Shown here: piece after piece, positions 22,101 through 34,740 of the stretch
Layout: the number at the start of each line of letters is the position of its first letter
How positions within the stretch are numbered: position 1 is the first letter of the stretch
NCBI GenBank assembly: GCA_940671915.1
Contig: CALNVZ010000174.1
Coordinates: 79,917,136 to 79,981,135 of the forward strand
Length of the DNA: 64,000 bases
Direction of reading: 5' to 3'
From: Paracentrotus lividus
Lineage: Eukaryota; Echinodermata; Echinoidea; Camarodonta; Echinidae
Position numbers and translations under genes: made by a program
The notes under the pieces: model-generated
What the model was told of the DNA's origin: nothing
Databases searched by the model: none
Seen by the model: the letters and a program-made list of their open reading frames with translations, nothing else

Positions 22101-23065
22101 CATCATGAATATTACTACAAAAAAAAACAGTGTGCCCGTCCCTGTTCCTTTTCCCAGGTTAATTTCAGAACACTCAACAAATTTAATTTCTTATACATCC
22201 CGTATTCTCTTTCAGAAATCCAGAGCCAATCATTGTATTGGTGTTTTTGCCTAAAAATACCACCAAATTTGAAATTCCTGTGCCTGGTCTGTTGCAAACC
22301 CTGTGCTCTTTTATTGTGTAACGTAACAACCAAAAAATCAAACTCTGTTGTTTCCGAAAGAAAGTAAATGCCCAGAATGTTCATATTCTAAAAATTCCTC
22401 CTATACATACATTCTAATTCAAAACAATCACATTAAATCAATAACGTTGTCGTATAGCGAATTGAGAAGCATCCAAAATGTGTAACTCAACTAACCATGT
22501 AACGTAACTAACCATGCAGTAACGTAACTATCTGCTATTCAACTTAATCAACACTGTTCAGTGGAAAGTAGAAAACATATTGTGATATATTAAGACAAAA
22601 GAGACCTTGAGAAAACGATTGCCAACCCTATGGACTAATTATAACATAATATAGGCCAAATATATCGGACCAAAATAATTAAAACAACTGAACCAAATGA
22701 CTTGTCATGGAAGAAAGCATGAATAATAAACTTTAACTCTTTTGATCCCAAGTGAGCCCAAATCAAGACACACATCTTGTCAAAGAATAGCTGTAACTCA
22801 AACAAAGATGACGTGTTACTTTGAGATAGCTGGACAATTTTTTCCTGACTTGTATTGGTTTGGAGGCATAAGAGATTTTAGTTCCCAATATTACCGACAG
22901 GGAAAGACAGTCTTCAATTATTTTCTATTTTACCAGTAGGTCTATGCTTCCTAATCATGATGCACATGAACATGTAGATCATACATGAATAACCTTGTGA
23001 TATCATAGATTAACTTTCATTTTACATTGGAATTTACTTTAGCAGCATGAACGAAATGTTTGTGT

Positions 23066-23870
23066 NNNNNNNNNNNNNNNNNNNNNNNNNNNNNNNNNNN
23101 NNNNNNNNNNNNNNNNNNNNNNNNNNNNNNNNNNNNNNNNNNNNNNNNNNNNNNNNNNNNNNNNNNNNNNNNNNNNNNNNNNNNNNNNNNNNNNNNNNNN
23201 NNNNNNNNNNNNNNNNNNNNNNNNNNNNNNNNNNNNNNNNNNNNNNNNNNNNNNNNNNNNNNNNNNNNNNNNNNNNNNNNNNNNNNNNNNNNNNNNNNNN
23301 NNNNNNNNNNNNNNNNNNNNNNNNNNNNNNNNNNNNNNNNNNNNNNNNNNNNNNNNNNNNNNNNNNNNNNNNNNNNNNNNNNNNNNNNNNNNNNNNNNNN
23401 NNNNNNNNNNNNNNNNNNNNNNNNNNNNNNNNNNNNNNNNNNNNNNNNNNNNNNNNNNNNNNNNNNNNNNNNNNNNNNNNNNNNNNNNNNNNNNNNNNNN
23501 NNNNNNNNNNNNNNNNNNNNNNNNNNNNNNNNNNNNNNNNNNNNNNNNNNNNNNNNNNNNNNNNNNNNNNNNNNNNNNNNNNNNNNNNNNNNNNNNNNNN
23601 NNNNNNNNNNNNNNNNNNNNNNNNNNNNNNNNNNNNNNNNNNNNNNNNNNNNNNNNNNNNNNNNNNNNNNNNNNNNNNNNNNNNNNNNNNNNNNNNNNNN
23701 NNNNNNNNNNNNNNNNNNNNNNNNNNNNNNNNNNNNNNNNNNNNNNNNNNNNNNNNNNNNNNNNNNNNNNNNNNNNNNNNNNNNNNNNNNNNNNNNNNNN
23801 NNNNNNNNNNNNNNNNNNNNNNNNNNNNNNNNNNNNNNNNNNNNNNNNNNNNNNNNNNNNNNNNNNNNNN
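23066..23870. other. Assembly gap (805 N)
   Basis: Unresolved bases. Open frames spanning this gap are meaningless. Confidence 1.
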
Positions 23871-24219
23871 ATAATATCAAAGCGTCTTCATGTACGAGCT
23901 AACCTTAGAGCAAAAGTAGTCCTAAAGTGTAACGAAACTAATCATGGAATTGCCCATATCCATAAAGTTATCATCGTTATGATGCTTCAAATGCACAGGA
24001 GGGTGCGACTTTGTGTGTACCTCTTCCTCCCCCTCCTCTTCCCCCCCTCAACCACCCTTGCCTTTTTGTATTCTATCGCGTGCCGTGTCACTTTTTCAAG
24101 TGCGAGCATGTTCAAATTCACAGGTCTGATAGAGCTGGCATTCAGCTTTCAAATAACACCAATTTCATGGCAATACCCCTCTATTTAGCCAAGATATCAT
24201 ACATTAACTGAAACAAAAT

Positions 24220-24656
24220 TTGGAAAAGCGTAACAAAACCACCCTTTTTGGGTGGCGAGTTCAAAACACATGGCCATATGTGACAATACCTAATGAACAT
24301 TTGTTCGAAGTTTAAACAAAAATTATGCAAAAATAAAGAAATCAGAAAATGTTTGAGAAAAGCTGACCTTTTGACGCCTATATGACCTTTGATCTCATCA
24401 TCCTCATCAACACACATGTGGTATTACCTAAGAATAATTTGTACCAAGTGTGAACACAAATGATGGAGAAATAAAGAAATGAGAGCAAGTTAAACAAAAA
24501 CATTAACATATTGGTAATAGATGGCCTCATATTACTAGACCTTTTGACCCCTAGATGACCTTTGACCCCGTCATCCTAACCAACACATATTTGATATTAC
24601 CCAAGTATCATTTGTACCAAGTGTGAACACAAATGATGCTGAAATAAAGAAATGAG
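24220..24656. repeat. Tandem repeat with TGACCTTTGACC blocks
   Basis: About two and a half units of roughly 180 bp, sharing ACCTTTTGACCCCTAGATGA, GTACCAAGTGTGAACACAAA and AAATAAAGAAATGAGA. The family differs from the monomers at 15555-17183 but uses the same TGACCTTTGACC core. 24657-25075 shows nothing further. Confidence 0.75.
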
Positions 24657-25613
24657 AATTTTTTTTTTTAAATAAAAAATAAAAACAGAGATAGGGGCCT
24701 AGATATCTAGGCTACAAACATGTAGACAAAATGCAGGTAAGAGATCGAATTCATATCTCTAGTTTGATATCATGATTGTTTGAATCTATGTTATCGGCTG
24801 AATGTGGTTTAAATTTTTGAATTGGTAATCTTGATCCCAATTTGCCGCAAGTGAGTTGGTAGTTCATCGCCCGCATATGAGCGACACACCAAATTCATTG
24901 CTGCCAGTGGGATCGGCGCAAAGACAGCTCGCTCTTCGCATGCGAATGGATAAACTGCACTCGCGTAATTGCAAAGCGTAAATTAACTTGCAGAAAATAT
25001 GAAATTAAAAATACTTAAACAATTTTCACAGAATTTTCTTTTCAGGATAGTGCAGCTTGATTATCGAGATCTCATTTAAAGTCCCTGACCGGACCGAGAA
25101 ATGAAAACCCATATTACATATAAAAGGAAAGCTAATAATTGTTCATAATACAACAATTCCCAATTTAAGCATTTTTATTGTCCATCTAGAAAGTATTTCA
25201 TTAAAAAGGTGATCGAACCCCGACCAGGCCATCCCTCCCAAATACTCGAAAAAGTAGGGGAGACCGGGGACAAATGTAACACGGGGCAATTGTAACAGGG
25301 GCTCCCATTCCTAGCAGAAACAAGCTATAAACTTAAAATTTGTACAGAACATGCGTATTACATCGCTCCACATGCTGTATGAGTGTTAGCAGATTTAACG
25401 GTTCATGGAACTTTCTACAGCAGAAAAACCTTTTTTGAGCAGGAAAGTAATATTTCACATTACCCATTGTTTTTCTTCTGGACAAATATGTGGATGAGCT
25501 ACGGCTGTCATTTTTATATATTTAGAAATTATGTTCTTAGGCCATATTTTTTCAACGATGAATACCTAAGCTAAGGTAGAAAAAAATCTCTCCAAATATG
25601 GTCGCCTCTGTCA

Positions 25614-25687
25614 GGGGCAATTGTAACAAGCTGTTACAATTGCCCCTAACCTTAGTGCGGCAGCCCGTACACGAAGTGTACGGGCTG
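25614..25687. repeat. Two adjacent hairpins
   Basis: The first is GGGGCAATTGTAAC-AAGCT-GTTACAATTGCCCC (25616-25648). The second is CAGCCCGTACAC-GAA-GTGTACGGGCTG (25661-25687), a perfect 12-bp stem with a 3-base loop. Both lie inside the 3.1-kb TIR element. Confidence 0.85.
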
Positions 25688-26445
25688 CGAGTTATTAGCA
25701 TCAAAACACGAGGTGCCTTCTCTTTTCCAGAAAAAAATGTCAAAATTATGGAATAAAAGATGGACAGACCTATTCAATTTATTAGTTTATGTTCTTACAA
25801 TACTAGCCGGATGTCTATCCTCATTTTTTATGATGATAATAAAGCAAAAAAATGGCATCAGAATTGCTTCTACAGTGTAGTTAAATGAGTCACATTCACG
25901 GTGATTAGTTTGCAACACGCATGCGCGACATCGGCAGCAGCTATATACTCTACACGCTAGTATTTTGACAGAGATCGGAGGAGACTCTGAAATGGACTGG
26001 AAAATACAAGATTTCTTCAAATGCACACAATATTTTAGGAATATCTGAATTGCATCTAGTCTGTTTAGGTTAGTGACATTAAATGAATTATATTTTTGCA
26101 ATATTTTACCGATTCTTAGTGGTATTTTTAACCATTCCAAATCGCACCTTAAAAATTTTGAAGGGTTTCTTTCAGGACGCTGCCACTTCGTGGTAGCGTC
26201 CCGGGGCTACCCCTCAAGGACCATTTCTGTTAAAGTAACTCCCGTAGGAACTCGCGCAGCTTTCCGCTGCTTCAACACCAAGCTAATATATAACCAATCA
26301 GGGGCCACGGAGCGTTTTTGAAACGGTGGAGGGGCTGAGCGGCAAGGGGGTTGGGGGGGGGCTAACAGGCTAAAAATCACAAATGTATGGTCCTTTGTCC
26401 GTTTTTGTACACGTTTGCTGACGAAAGTGGGGGGGGGGGACTTCG

Positions 26446-27720
26446 AAATGAGAATTGCATAACTTTGAACGTATCCGTCAATCATTTATTTTATTTACAA
26501 GGAAAAAAGGGCCTTATTTATAAGCTTAGATATGAGAATTAAATTACTTTAAACATATCTGTCCAACACGTTTTGTTGAAAAGGCAAAGAAATATCGATT
26601 TAGTCCGAAAAAAAGTAAGAAATTGTAATCAGAGCCTCAAGTTTTTTATTTTTGTTTTTTAATAATTTATATCACTTTACTAGAAACGAAAAAGTAAACA
26701 AATATGAAGAGAGTGAACATTAGGTCCTTTTAATGCCAAAGTTGTAAATAGGAGTAGACTTGGAAATAAATAAAAACAGCAAAGAGTAGCCTCGTCGATA
26801 AGCTCAAGCATCAGAACTTCATAACTTTGAATGAATTATCAATTATAATGCTTTACAAAAACAAAAGGTAACCATATCTATAAGATCGGACATGAGAATT
26901 AAATAACTTTGAACATATCTGTCCAATACGTTTTGTTAGAAAGGCAAAGAAATATTGATTTTGTCCGAAAAAGTGCCTCTAGTTTGTTTATCATTTGTTT
27001 CATTGTAATCAGAGCCTCAAGTTTTTTTTTTAATTCTTGTTGTTTTGATAATTTATGTCACTTTACTAGAGAACATCATATCTTCATATGTTTGAATGTA
27101 TAGTCAATTATAGTGCTTTGTTTACAATTACAAAAAGTAACCTCATCTATGAGTTCAAACATGAGAATTAGATATTAGATAACTGTGAACCTATAATTTG
27201 ATTTGATTTGATTTTATTTGTCGAGTGTACATGGTATAAAACAAAAAAGAAACACTGACAGGATAGCCCATGAAATCCGAAAAGGCTTATTTTATAGGGT
27301 CCTATAAAATGAGAAAGAGATTACGGACCCCTCCCCCCCCTGATTTGCTTTTTCTTATTAAAAAATCCCACACACATTAAAAGAGAGAAAGAAGAGAGAG
27401 GAAGGGAGGAAAATTGAGAGGAGGAGGAAAGAGAGAGAGGGGAAGGGCAGATGGAAAGTAAAAAGGTAAAGATGGAGTGAAGAAGAAAAAAGAAAGACAG
27501 AAAAAAGAATAGGAGCGAGAGAGAGAGAAGAGAGAGGGAGAGATGGGAGCCCCATAAAAGATTAAGATATATTTTCAATATGATACCTGAAATATACGTC
27601 CAATGCGTTTTGTTAACAGGGCAAAGAAATATTGATTTTGCCAGAAAAAAAAAGTGGCGTAAATTTTTAAGATTGATTTTACAACAAAAAAAAAAGCTGT
27701 CATTTTTTTACTTCTTATCA
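26446..27720. repeat. Diverged tandem duplication, ~0.4-kb unit
   Basis: The phrases ATGAGAATTAAATAACTTTG, CGTTTTGTTAGAAAGGCAAA and GTAATCAGAGCCTCAAG recur in order near 26447-26700 and 26890-27080, with a partial third copy at 27160-27190 and 27590-27720. They are interrupted by the GA-rich microsatellite. This is repeat structure internal to the 3.1-kb element, not genes. Confidence 0.65.
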
Positions 27721-27905
27721 GAAATGTATCACTTATTTTGAAAAGAATGTGTTAAAGTCAAAAGGCGTAGGCCTAGTGTAAAGTGTTATATACCACAGTT
27801 GTCAGTTTAAAGATATATTGGGTAGGTACAAAGTAGATAAAGAACCAAAATATGAATTGATGAAGGTTCTATAGTTCTACAGTTAAAGGGTGAAGCCCAA
27901 ACAAC

Positions 27906-27938
<33 letters not shown>

Positions 27939-28760
27939 TCATAACTTTTGCCCCATATCATGAATATAACAAGTGGAAAGCATTATATAAATGAGTCAAG
28001 CATTGTCATGTTTTATTATAATTAGCTTATGTGGTTAATGATGTTTTAAATCTTGGATCTGTCAAGTGCATAGCTTTGATAATTTCATGTGTTACAATTG
28101 CCCCGTACGTCTGTTACAATGCCCCTGGACACGGGGCAATTGTAACACTCGACCTCTTGTTTTGAAATGGTAATGGCTTCAAAATAACTTGTTGTACTTA
28201 GCCCAAACCTATTCATATGTCAAGCTAAGATATGCATATTTCATTTTATTAATTTTAAGCAAGTAAATTTTAAGCAAGTATTTGGCTTTAATAAAGTTGA
28301 TATTTAAAATTTGGAAAAAACTGTTACAATTGTCCCAGGTCTCCCCTACCCTATTTTAACGGCGCGGCTGATGACGTCAAAAAATGTTAACGGAATGCTA
28401 CATGCTAAATGTTGAATGAATTTGCCCTTTCATTCCATAACAATAGAATTCTAGCACACATGGGGTCTATTGTTCTGACATACCAATACAAATGTGTTTT
28501 CTAAAGGCGAAACCCAATCATGCCTGGCCATAGCATTCCCTTAACATTCTTTGACGTCATCAACCGCGCCATTAAAATAGGGGTAACTTTTCAAGTATTT
28601 GGGAGGGATGGCCTGGTTGAGGTTCGATCACCTTTTTATGAATATCGGTACTGTTGTGAAAATTAATTTATTTTGGGGGTATTTATATTATACGCCTACT
28701 TAGCTTTCAATCGATGTAAGGTTGTATTTACTCCGTCCACCGTCTTTAAGCAAAGTGTTT

Positions 28761-29489
28761 TTGCAAATTAGGCAACTTTATGATCTCCCAACCCTACCTT
28801 AACTTAGATGTCAAAATGTTGCAATCTGATTCTGAAGACGTGAAGTTGAACAAATCTCACATTGCCAGGCATTAATTGTAAACATCTCTTTTGGAACGAA
28901 CGTGTAATCCATGGCCATTTGGTCATGTATTCCAGTCATAATATTTGTTTTCTCAATTTTGATACCATGATGATTCACAAATGTAGATAAACAATCAAGA
29001 ATAAAACTCCAAATAAAATCCAAAAGTACAGCTTCGTGTTCGGAGAAATAGGCGCGAGCCAGCCAGCATATCACATGCAGACATGTATATAACAAGACAA
29101 AGCACACAATTTTTCTACTGTAGTAGGCACAATGCGAGCTCTGTGATAGTCAGCTCACACAAGGTTTGCATACAACAACATGTACATGTAATACATTGTC
29201 CATACAAGCTCGCACACGCAATACATCATACACAATAGTCGCATATAAACTGAATTTGGACATTCTCTGTGTGATCAAATCTCTTTAACACCAAACAGCA
29301 CACATAACAATTTCCCCCAATATGGCTCTGAGCGATAGATTGCTACCCTGCTAGGATGGGCCCTTAAAACAGAGCGCAATGCTCAGAAGCCGCGGTACGC
29401 ACGCACGCAGACCAACAGACTAACAGACTAACAGGAAAAGTGATCACTATGTCTCTGCCGAACTTTCGTTCAGGTGAGACAAAAAGTAC
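28761..29489. other. MUS81 intron sequence next to exon
   Basis: No repeat or exon recognised. A 98-codon minus-strand frame at 28811-29107 shows no known motif and lacks splice context; I do not annotate it as a gene. Confidence 0.5.
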
Positions 29490-29727
29490 CTTTTGTTCTT
29501 TGAATCGGCCATCTTGAATACTGGAGCACAGATCATCCATTCTCTTCCGTTCCACGACGTAATCAAGAACCGCTTCTCTTCTTTGAGGCATCTGAAGTAA
29601 GCCTGGTATAGCACTCCCTTTCTCTCTAGCGACCCATACAAAGTCACCTACTTGTAGCTTCCTAACATCAAGATTCACACCATTCTTCTGAAGTTCTTTC
29701 AGAAGGACTTGTTTCCTGCCCTTGTCT
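29490..29727 (-). CDS. MUS81: MUS81 exon with catalytic ERKRMDD motif
   Basis: This minus-strand exon encodes part of the ERCC4/XPF-type nuclease domain of MUS81, the catalytic subunit that with EME1/EME2 cleaves branched DNA such as stalled forks, 3' flaps and nicked Holliday junctions in the nucleus. Visible landmarks are [16 protein letters not shown], then the metal-binding signature [14 protein letters not shown], then DGRFKEQK. Acceptor GCGTAG precedes AGACAAGG; the donor is G|GTACTT at 29489. The exon ends in phase 0 and reads directly into FRLKQCG of the next exon, across an intron of about 10.8 kb. ERKRMDD appears intact. The upstream exons with the first acidic residues of the core and the N-terminal HhH were not found up to 42 kb. 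Confidence 0.93.
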
Positions 29728-29940
29728 CTACGCGACAAAATGAAAGGAAGGTATACAGGAATAATAATAACAATAATAATAATAATACTGCTTTTCTATA
29801 GCTCATTTTCCATAACATTATATTGAAATGTGCTGTATACGTATTTTGAAACTACTTAACATTAATATAATAAATAATACTTACGACACTACATGACATA
29901 ATACATATTGGGGCCTACATCATACATAATACTTAACATA
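29728..29940. other. Intron with AAT microsatellite
   Basis: AATAATAAT tract at 29759-29789; otherwise AT-rich sequence, nothing recognised. Confidence 0.6.
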
Positions 29941-30254
29941 AATAGGAAGATTAAATGAGAACTTACCTGTTTGAAATTTAATCTGTATTTTATAAGTAAG
30001 TCGTAGAGAAGAGACTACATGTCTCGTCGGGTTGGAAATGAGATACCGTTGATCACGTGATTGTCACTCTTAAAAGCAGTACGAATCTACAGGATACGTA
30101 CATACAGGAAGATAAAGACGTTGAGAACTTGCCTGAGATAAAGTTACGTAAGTCGCAGGGCGGGAGAGGAGGGATGTAGTCTCTTCTCTACGACTTACTT
30201 ATAAAATAAAGATTAAATTTCAAACAGGTAAGTTCTAATTTAATCTTCCTATTT
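29941..30254. mobile_element. 314-bp hairpin element with ~80-bp arms
   Basis: The left arm (TAGGAAGATTAAATGAGAAC, CTTACCTGTTTGAAATTTAA, TTATAAGTAAGTCGTAGAGA) is mirrored by 30175-30254. The loop region (30030-30170) contains a stretch, GAGATACCGTTGATCACGTG, that recurs inverted near 34755. It directly abuts the left end of the 4.6-kb TIR element. Confidence 0.8.
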
Positions 30255-30862
30255 TACTACGTAAGTCTCCGATCGAGACTACATGTCTCGTCGGGTTGGA
30301 AATGAGATTTCAAAGACCTGTAGACTCGTATCTAGTACGTATAACAAATCTGTAAGCCATTCTAGGCATCAAACAGAAGAAAAGTTTTATTAATTTATCA
30401 ATTATGGGCATACAATCATGACTTGTGCACACTGCTGGACAAAAACTAATCTCACTCTACTGCATGAACTTCAAAGTTTCAATTAAGCCTGCATGAGCCC
30501 ATTTGTCCAGTGTTTTTACAAATGTTTTATACAATAAAATTGCTGGGGGTATTTTCAGAGACCCAAACTGCTCCAGGTATCTCACTCCTCTATCATTCCA
30601 TGCTGTAGATTATAGTAGCTGGCCCAGTCGAGTGAGAAAACAAATGTGCCGACATTATAGTCTTAATTCAGTGTGTTATTGTTTGATTAAATATGAACAA
30701 TAATGGGGCTTCTTAAAAATCATTAACAATGTATTTCATTCCCCTTAGATTCTGTTCATAATATACCATGGCACTATTCAGTGGATATACATTTTCAGCG
30801 TAACATTGAATCCTGTATTTTCAGGTTTGTTTTAGGGTTTTATCAAGCAAGTCTTGACAGAT

Positions 30863-30983
30863 TTATGCCCTCATCAGATGGATTAGGCATACACGACACT
30901 CAGTCTGGTTGAGTCGTTTCAGATGTAGTGCCTTGGCTGGTGACAGCTTTCTGAGGTAGTCAAACCACTTTGACATCCCAGAT
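30863..30983 (-). CDS. Putative terminal exon, product unknown
   Basis: On the minus strand a good acceptor (polypyrimidine tract then TTTTTAG) is followed by a frame that reads SGMSKWFDYLRKLSPAKALH, then LKRLNQTECRVCLIHLMRA and a TAA stop. The frame is 40 codons after one base of a split codon. The composition is protein-like and the acceptor is strong, but I do not recognise the family and cannot see the preceding exon. It lies between the inverted ends at 30250 and 34829, so it may be a transposon-encoded C-terminus. It does not match known parts of MUS81. Confidence 0.35.
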
Positions 30984-33900
30984 CTAAAAAGAAAAACGGG
31001 GTGCAAACGGTTTAAGGTGAAAAACCCCTTTCATGAATTTTCACTTTATCCATCAACAATAAGAAACATGAGGAAAAGCACTTCAGTCTGTATTCAGGTT
31101 GTGATGTTCAATGTCTCACAAGATATTGTAAAAAGCAAGATCACCACAAATTAGACTTGCAAATAATATTTTATTATGCGTTTTTCTTGCCCTTTCTCAA
31201 TAGTGGATCCTTAATACCATAATTATGCTTTCAGACATTGACCTATGCCTGAGGCCTTGCTCTGCATTAATCAAGCCCAAGCCTGTAGTTTTAAGGATGT
31301 CGGTCACCTGATCAACTAAATACCTGGTGATCAGGCTAGCAATATAATATCGGACTCTTCCGAAACTTTTCCTTACTCTTCCTCTACAATCATGCTGATA
31401 AGCTGGGAACCCAGCCTGTGTAATTTGCCAGTTGGGCACCACTATTAAAATCCATAATGAGTTTATTCCTCATTCTTTATCTTTTCAAACATAATGGCAC
31501 TGACTTTAAACAGAGGGGAAGGCGCATTGCCATTGACCCCAATAAAAAGGTTGTGAATTAAGGCATCCACTGCCCAGTACTCTAGATGAACACTCCATAT
31601 TTATCTGTGTATATACCTGCTTAATCAGGCGAAAGGCAAACAAGTCATTTTCTGACATAAACCGAATCTTTGACTATTTCTTTAAAGGGGCCCCATTCAG
31701 CATCCATTATGTACTGTCAGAGAATTTTTGGCGACAAGCAATCTGCCTCTCTGAATATTCAATCGGTAAAATGAGCAGCCATAAGCCAGGAATCCTCAAC
31801 TAGGCTACGTGACAGAGATAATACATACATCTCTATATACGCCATTAATAGCTGCTGAATACATTCCGGCGATTAGTGCCATTCAAGCTCAAACAAAGTT
31901 TTGGTAGAGCACTTGTTCTGATATTGTTCCAATGACATCAATGTATGAGAAACATTATAATCATGTTCCATGCATATCTACACATGAGAGTTTATAGGGA
32001 GATGTTCATTAAATTAAGCCATATTGCTTCACTCTCACCCCTGGACTCTGTACATGCCAATTGTGAGTGGTAGTTCTATAGCGTTCATGAGTTCTGTGTA
32101 TTTCAATGGCAATATAATGGCGAATTCCAATTGCACACTAATCGCTGCCTGATATCAGTCTCTCTGTGAGATCCCGTCTATATATCCGACGTGTCCCTGC
32201 AACACTGTGTTCACACAGTTTTGTTGCTAAATTCATGACTTATAGTGTGTTTTATGGCAAACCTTTTACACAGAAGTTAAATGAAGAAATCATTCACAAT
32301 TCCTGATATGGGAGTAAAACAATATCTGATTCTCCCAACATTATAAGCGTGCTAGATGAGCTTCAATAAAAGCCTATGCATCGGCAGTGGTATTATCTGT
32401 TTTTCAAACACGATTGCTCCTTTTCTTCTGAGGGGAGGACATTCAAACGATGGGTAATTGTTGCCGTTTCTAGCATGTTAAAATTTTATATCACCACTAT
32501 TCCATCTACCACCTGTTGAAGTGAGCAGGCTTGTAGGCTTCATACTATCTATGCCTGGTTCCCTCTGATAGGGTTGAATTGTGATTCAAGCTTTGATAAC
32601 CACAACTGTATTTCATAACATATGATTTCTCTTGATCATCATTTGTCTAATGCCCCTTGTTCTTACAATGCCAAGACTCTTATATTTTAATAAGAGGGCC
32701 ATAATGTAGCCTACTGCTAAACTGTCAAAGAACAATGGCAACTTATTGTCTAATAATTGCGACTCTCCCAATATCTCACATTTCATGACAAGACTACTTA
32801 ATCGTCTCATTTTCTTGTGGGAGAAAAACACTCACATCTAAGGTGTTAAAATTCAAACCGGCTTAATCGACCCTTGTTTTCTTGTGAGAGGCGAACTCTC
32901 ATTATCCAATTACAGTGTTCAAAATTATTGAAACACAGAAGTCAGAATTAGAAAAGGCCATGCACGTACCCCGACAGGGCTCACGATTTGCCTCTGGTCT
33001 AAAAACAAAATTTTTCAGGGTGAATTATGAACCCAATCGATACACAAACGACTCTTCCCACTTCTATGGTGGACTTTGCCATGACATAAGTGTATCATCT
33101 AAGTATATTATGATCACATTTATGACCTTTTTGCTCCCCGAGGATGCAAATTGATGAGACTGGTTTGTAAAGGGTCTTGTTTGCTATAGCTTAGCCCATT
33201 TTCCCGCCAGGAGAATCTGAAATACTTTCCAGGTCGAGTGATCCTGAATAGTCTCCTATATGAGACTTATATGGCGATGATGGATATAGAGTTGTCTTAT
33301 AAATGCCGGTATGAAAAAACTCTTGTCCAATTCTGACAATCGAGCATGACCCGAAGGCCGCTAGACAACTTTGGCCTCGTAGCCAAATAAAATTAATTCC
33401 TTCTCTTCATACTTGTATACCTCTATGACATATCCATCATTCAGCTTTATCAACCTCTTCTTGAGTAAAAGCTGTTTTTTGAGAATTCCTTGAATTCACG
33501 GCTTTTTCTAAAATGGGAATTGGCAATGGGCCAAGTTCAAACTTGCAGTCCTGTACATATCCATGTAGGCATAAATACGGCTTGCATAATGAAAGGATCA
33601 GACATACACTCTCTATTTGTGTTACATGAAGTTAGGTTATAAAGTCGTTGCCAAAAGCGGACACTACACGTCCTCATTAATGAAATTAATCAGCTCTTGA
33701 ATTGATGAGAACTGATGATCAATACGTTGATATATAAGCTTGAGTTGCTTTGACAGAAAGCAGATTTCGTTCTACTTGATTCACTCACGGAGGCTATAAT
33801 GGTCGGATACGGGATAAATAATCAAAGCTCCATGTTTCAATATCATCCAAATCAAGCTCATGACGGACATTCTCCAAAGGCAAGCCACTGGTGGAGAAAG

Positions 33901-34740
33901 TCTATCCCCGAGAGGATGATATAAATTGCACTACATCATACATGTAGGCAAAAATCCACCAGCCTTTTTCGATCCTTTCAATACATGTCGAGTTATTCTC
34001 GAAAAGCAGTGAAGTCTTATCTCAGTCTTTGGATTTCTTTAAGGCGCAGAGTACTAAGACTCATCAGCGCGACTGAGTTTTTCCCCATCCTGAGGAAACA
34101 ATAAGACTTCATTCATTGTTGATTGAGCTTCGTATTACACCTCATATGGCGATTCGGCCAGGAAAGTTCGGCTTTAGCCGAGATCAGAGGCCCGCTCGAT
34201 TTCAGCTGCTTTGTACATGCTACCACGTAGCAAAGTAATATGAAGCATAGAGCGTTCACAGAGTCGCTCAGGCGGTGGTGCATAACCTATGCCCACAAAT
34301 ATTCCCTTGTTATTTGGGAAGATCCTCCATTAATATGCCAAATAATCCTTGAAATTATCAAAGCAGTTGTTTACCTGCCCAATCTTGTCATCAATAAACG
34401 AGTTTATTAGAAAAAGGCTTGTTCAACTTGACTTCCCTGCCAAGCAATCGGCGGCCTTCTGGCACGGGCAAGTTCCCCGTCCGTGTTCTGTCCCTTTGCT
34501 GCCGCCGCGCAGTCAGCTGGACTCTACTTCACCGCTCCATGCGGTTGTTTTCTGATCGAATTTTCTGCCGCTACGCGGTCAGATTCAGAAAAATTTCTTC
34601 TCTTCCGTGGCCACGCCTACGGATAATCAATCTTTCCGGTGTTCCATTACTTTTGAAGATTGCAAATACAGAATTTCTGCGAAATTCTTGCAATAATTGG
34701 AGGTTTTGAAAAAAACCATCCCACATCTGACAAAACGCGC
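30984..34740. other. Interior of the 4.6-kb interval
   Basis: No convincing gene. Frames at 31197-31442 (minus), 32613-32831 (minus), 32915-33154 (plus) and 34419-34709 (plus) have no motif I recognise. A GC-richer block lies at 34430-34620. Confidence 0.4.

Larger units (their letters stand above)
25257..28346. mobile_element. 3.1-kb TIR element with TA target duplication
   Basis: Ends GGGGAGACCGGGGACAAATG and CAATTGTCCCAGGTCTCCCC are inverted and flanked by TA (25255-25256 and 28347-28348). Subterminal motif GGGGCAATTGTAAC occurs near both ends in both orientations (25284, 25614-25648, 28094, 28134). The TA duplication suggests a mariner/Tc1-like mechanism. No transposase frame is recognisable; the interior holds tandemly repeated AT-rich sequence and a GA-rich tract at 27380-27545. 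Confidence 0.7.
25075..28760. mobile_element. Palindromic element, split by a 3.1-kb insertion
   Basis: Left arm (about 25075-25256, then 28349-28400) and right arm (about 28530-28760) are inverted copies: GGTGATCGAACC, CAGGCCATCCCTCCCAAATA and ACGGCGCGGCTGATGACGTC recur in complement in the same order. Removing 25257-28346 plus one TA rejoins the left arm so that it matches the right arm across the junction. The centre (28400-28530) is a short loop. No coding capacity. Confidence 0.7.

Noticed and set aside
23017..23902. Open frames of about 280 codons
   Set aside because: They consist of unresolved bases in the assembly gap.
27321..27578. Ser/Leu-rich minus-strand frame
   Set aside because: GA-rich microsatellite translation.
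28811..29107. 98-codon minus-strand frame as an extra MUS81 exon
   Set aside because: No similarity to MUS81; adjoining exons already join in phase without it.
29447..29647. Alternative minus-strand frame over the MUS81 exon
   Set aside because: It is a shadow of the catalytic exon, which carries the ERKRMDD motif in another frame.
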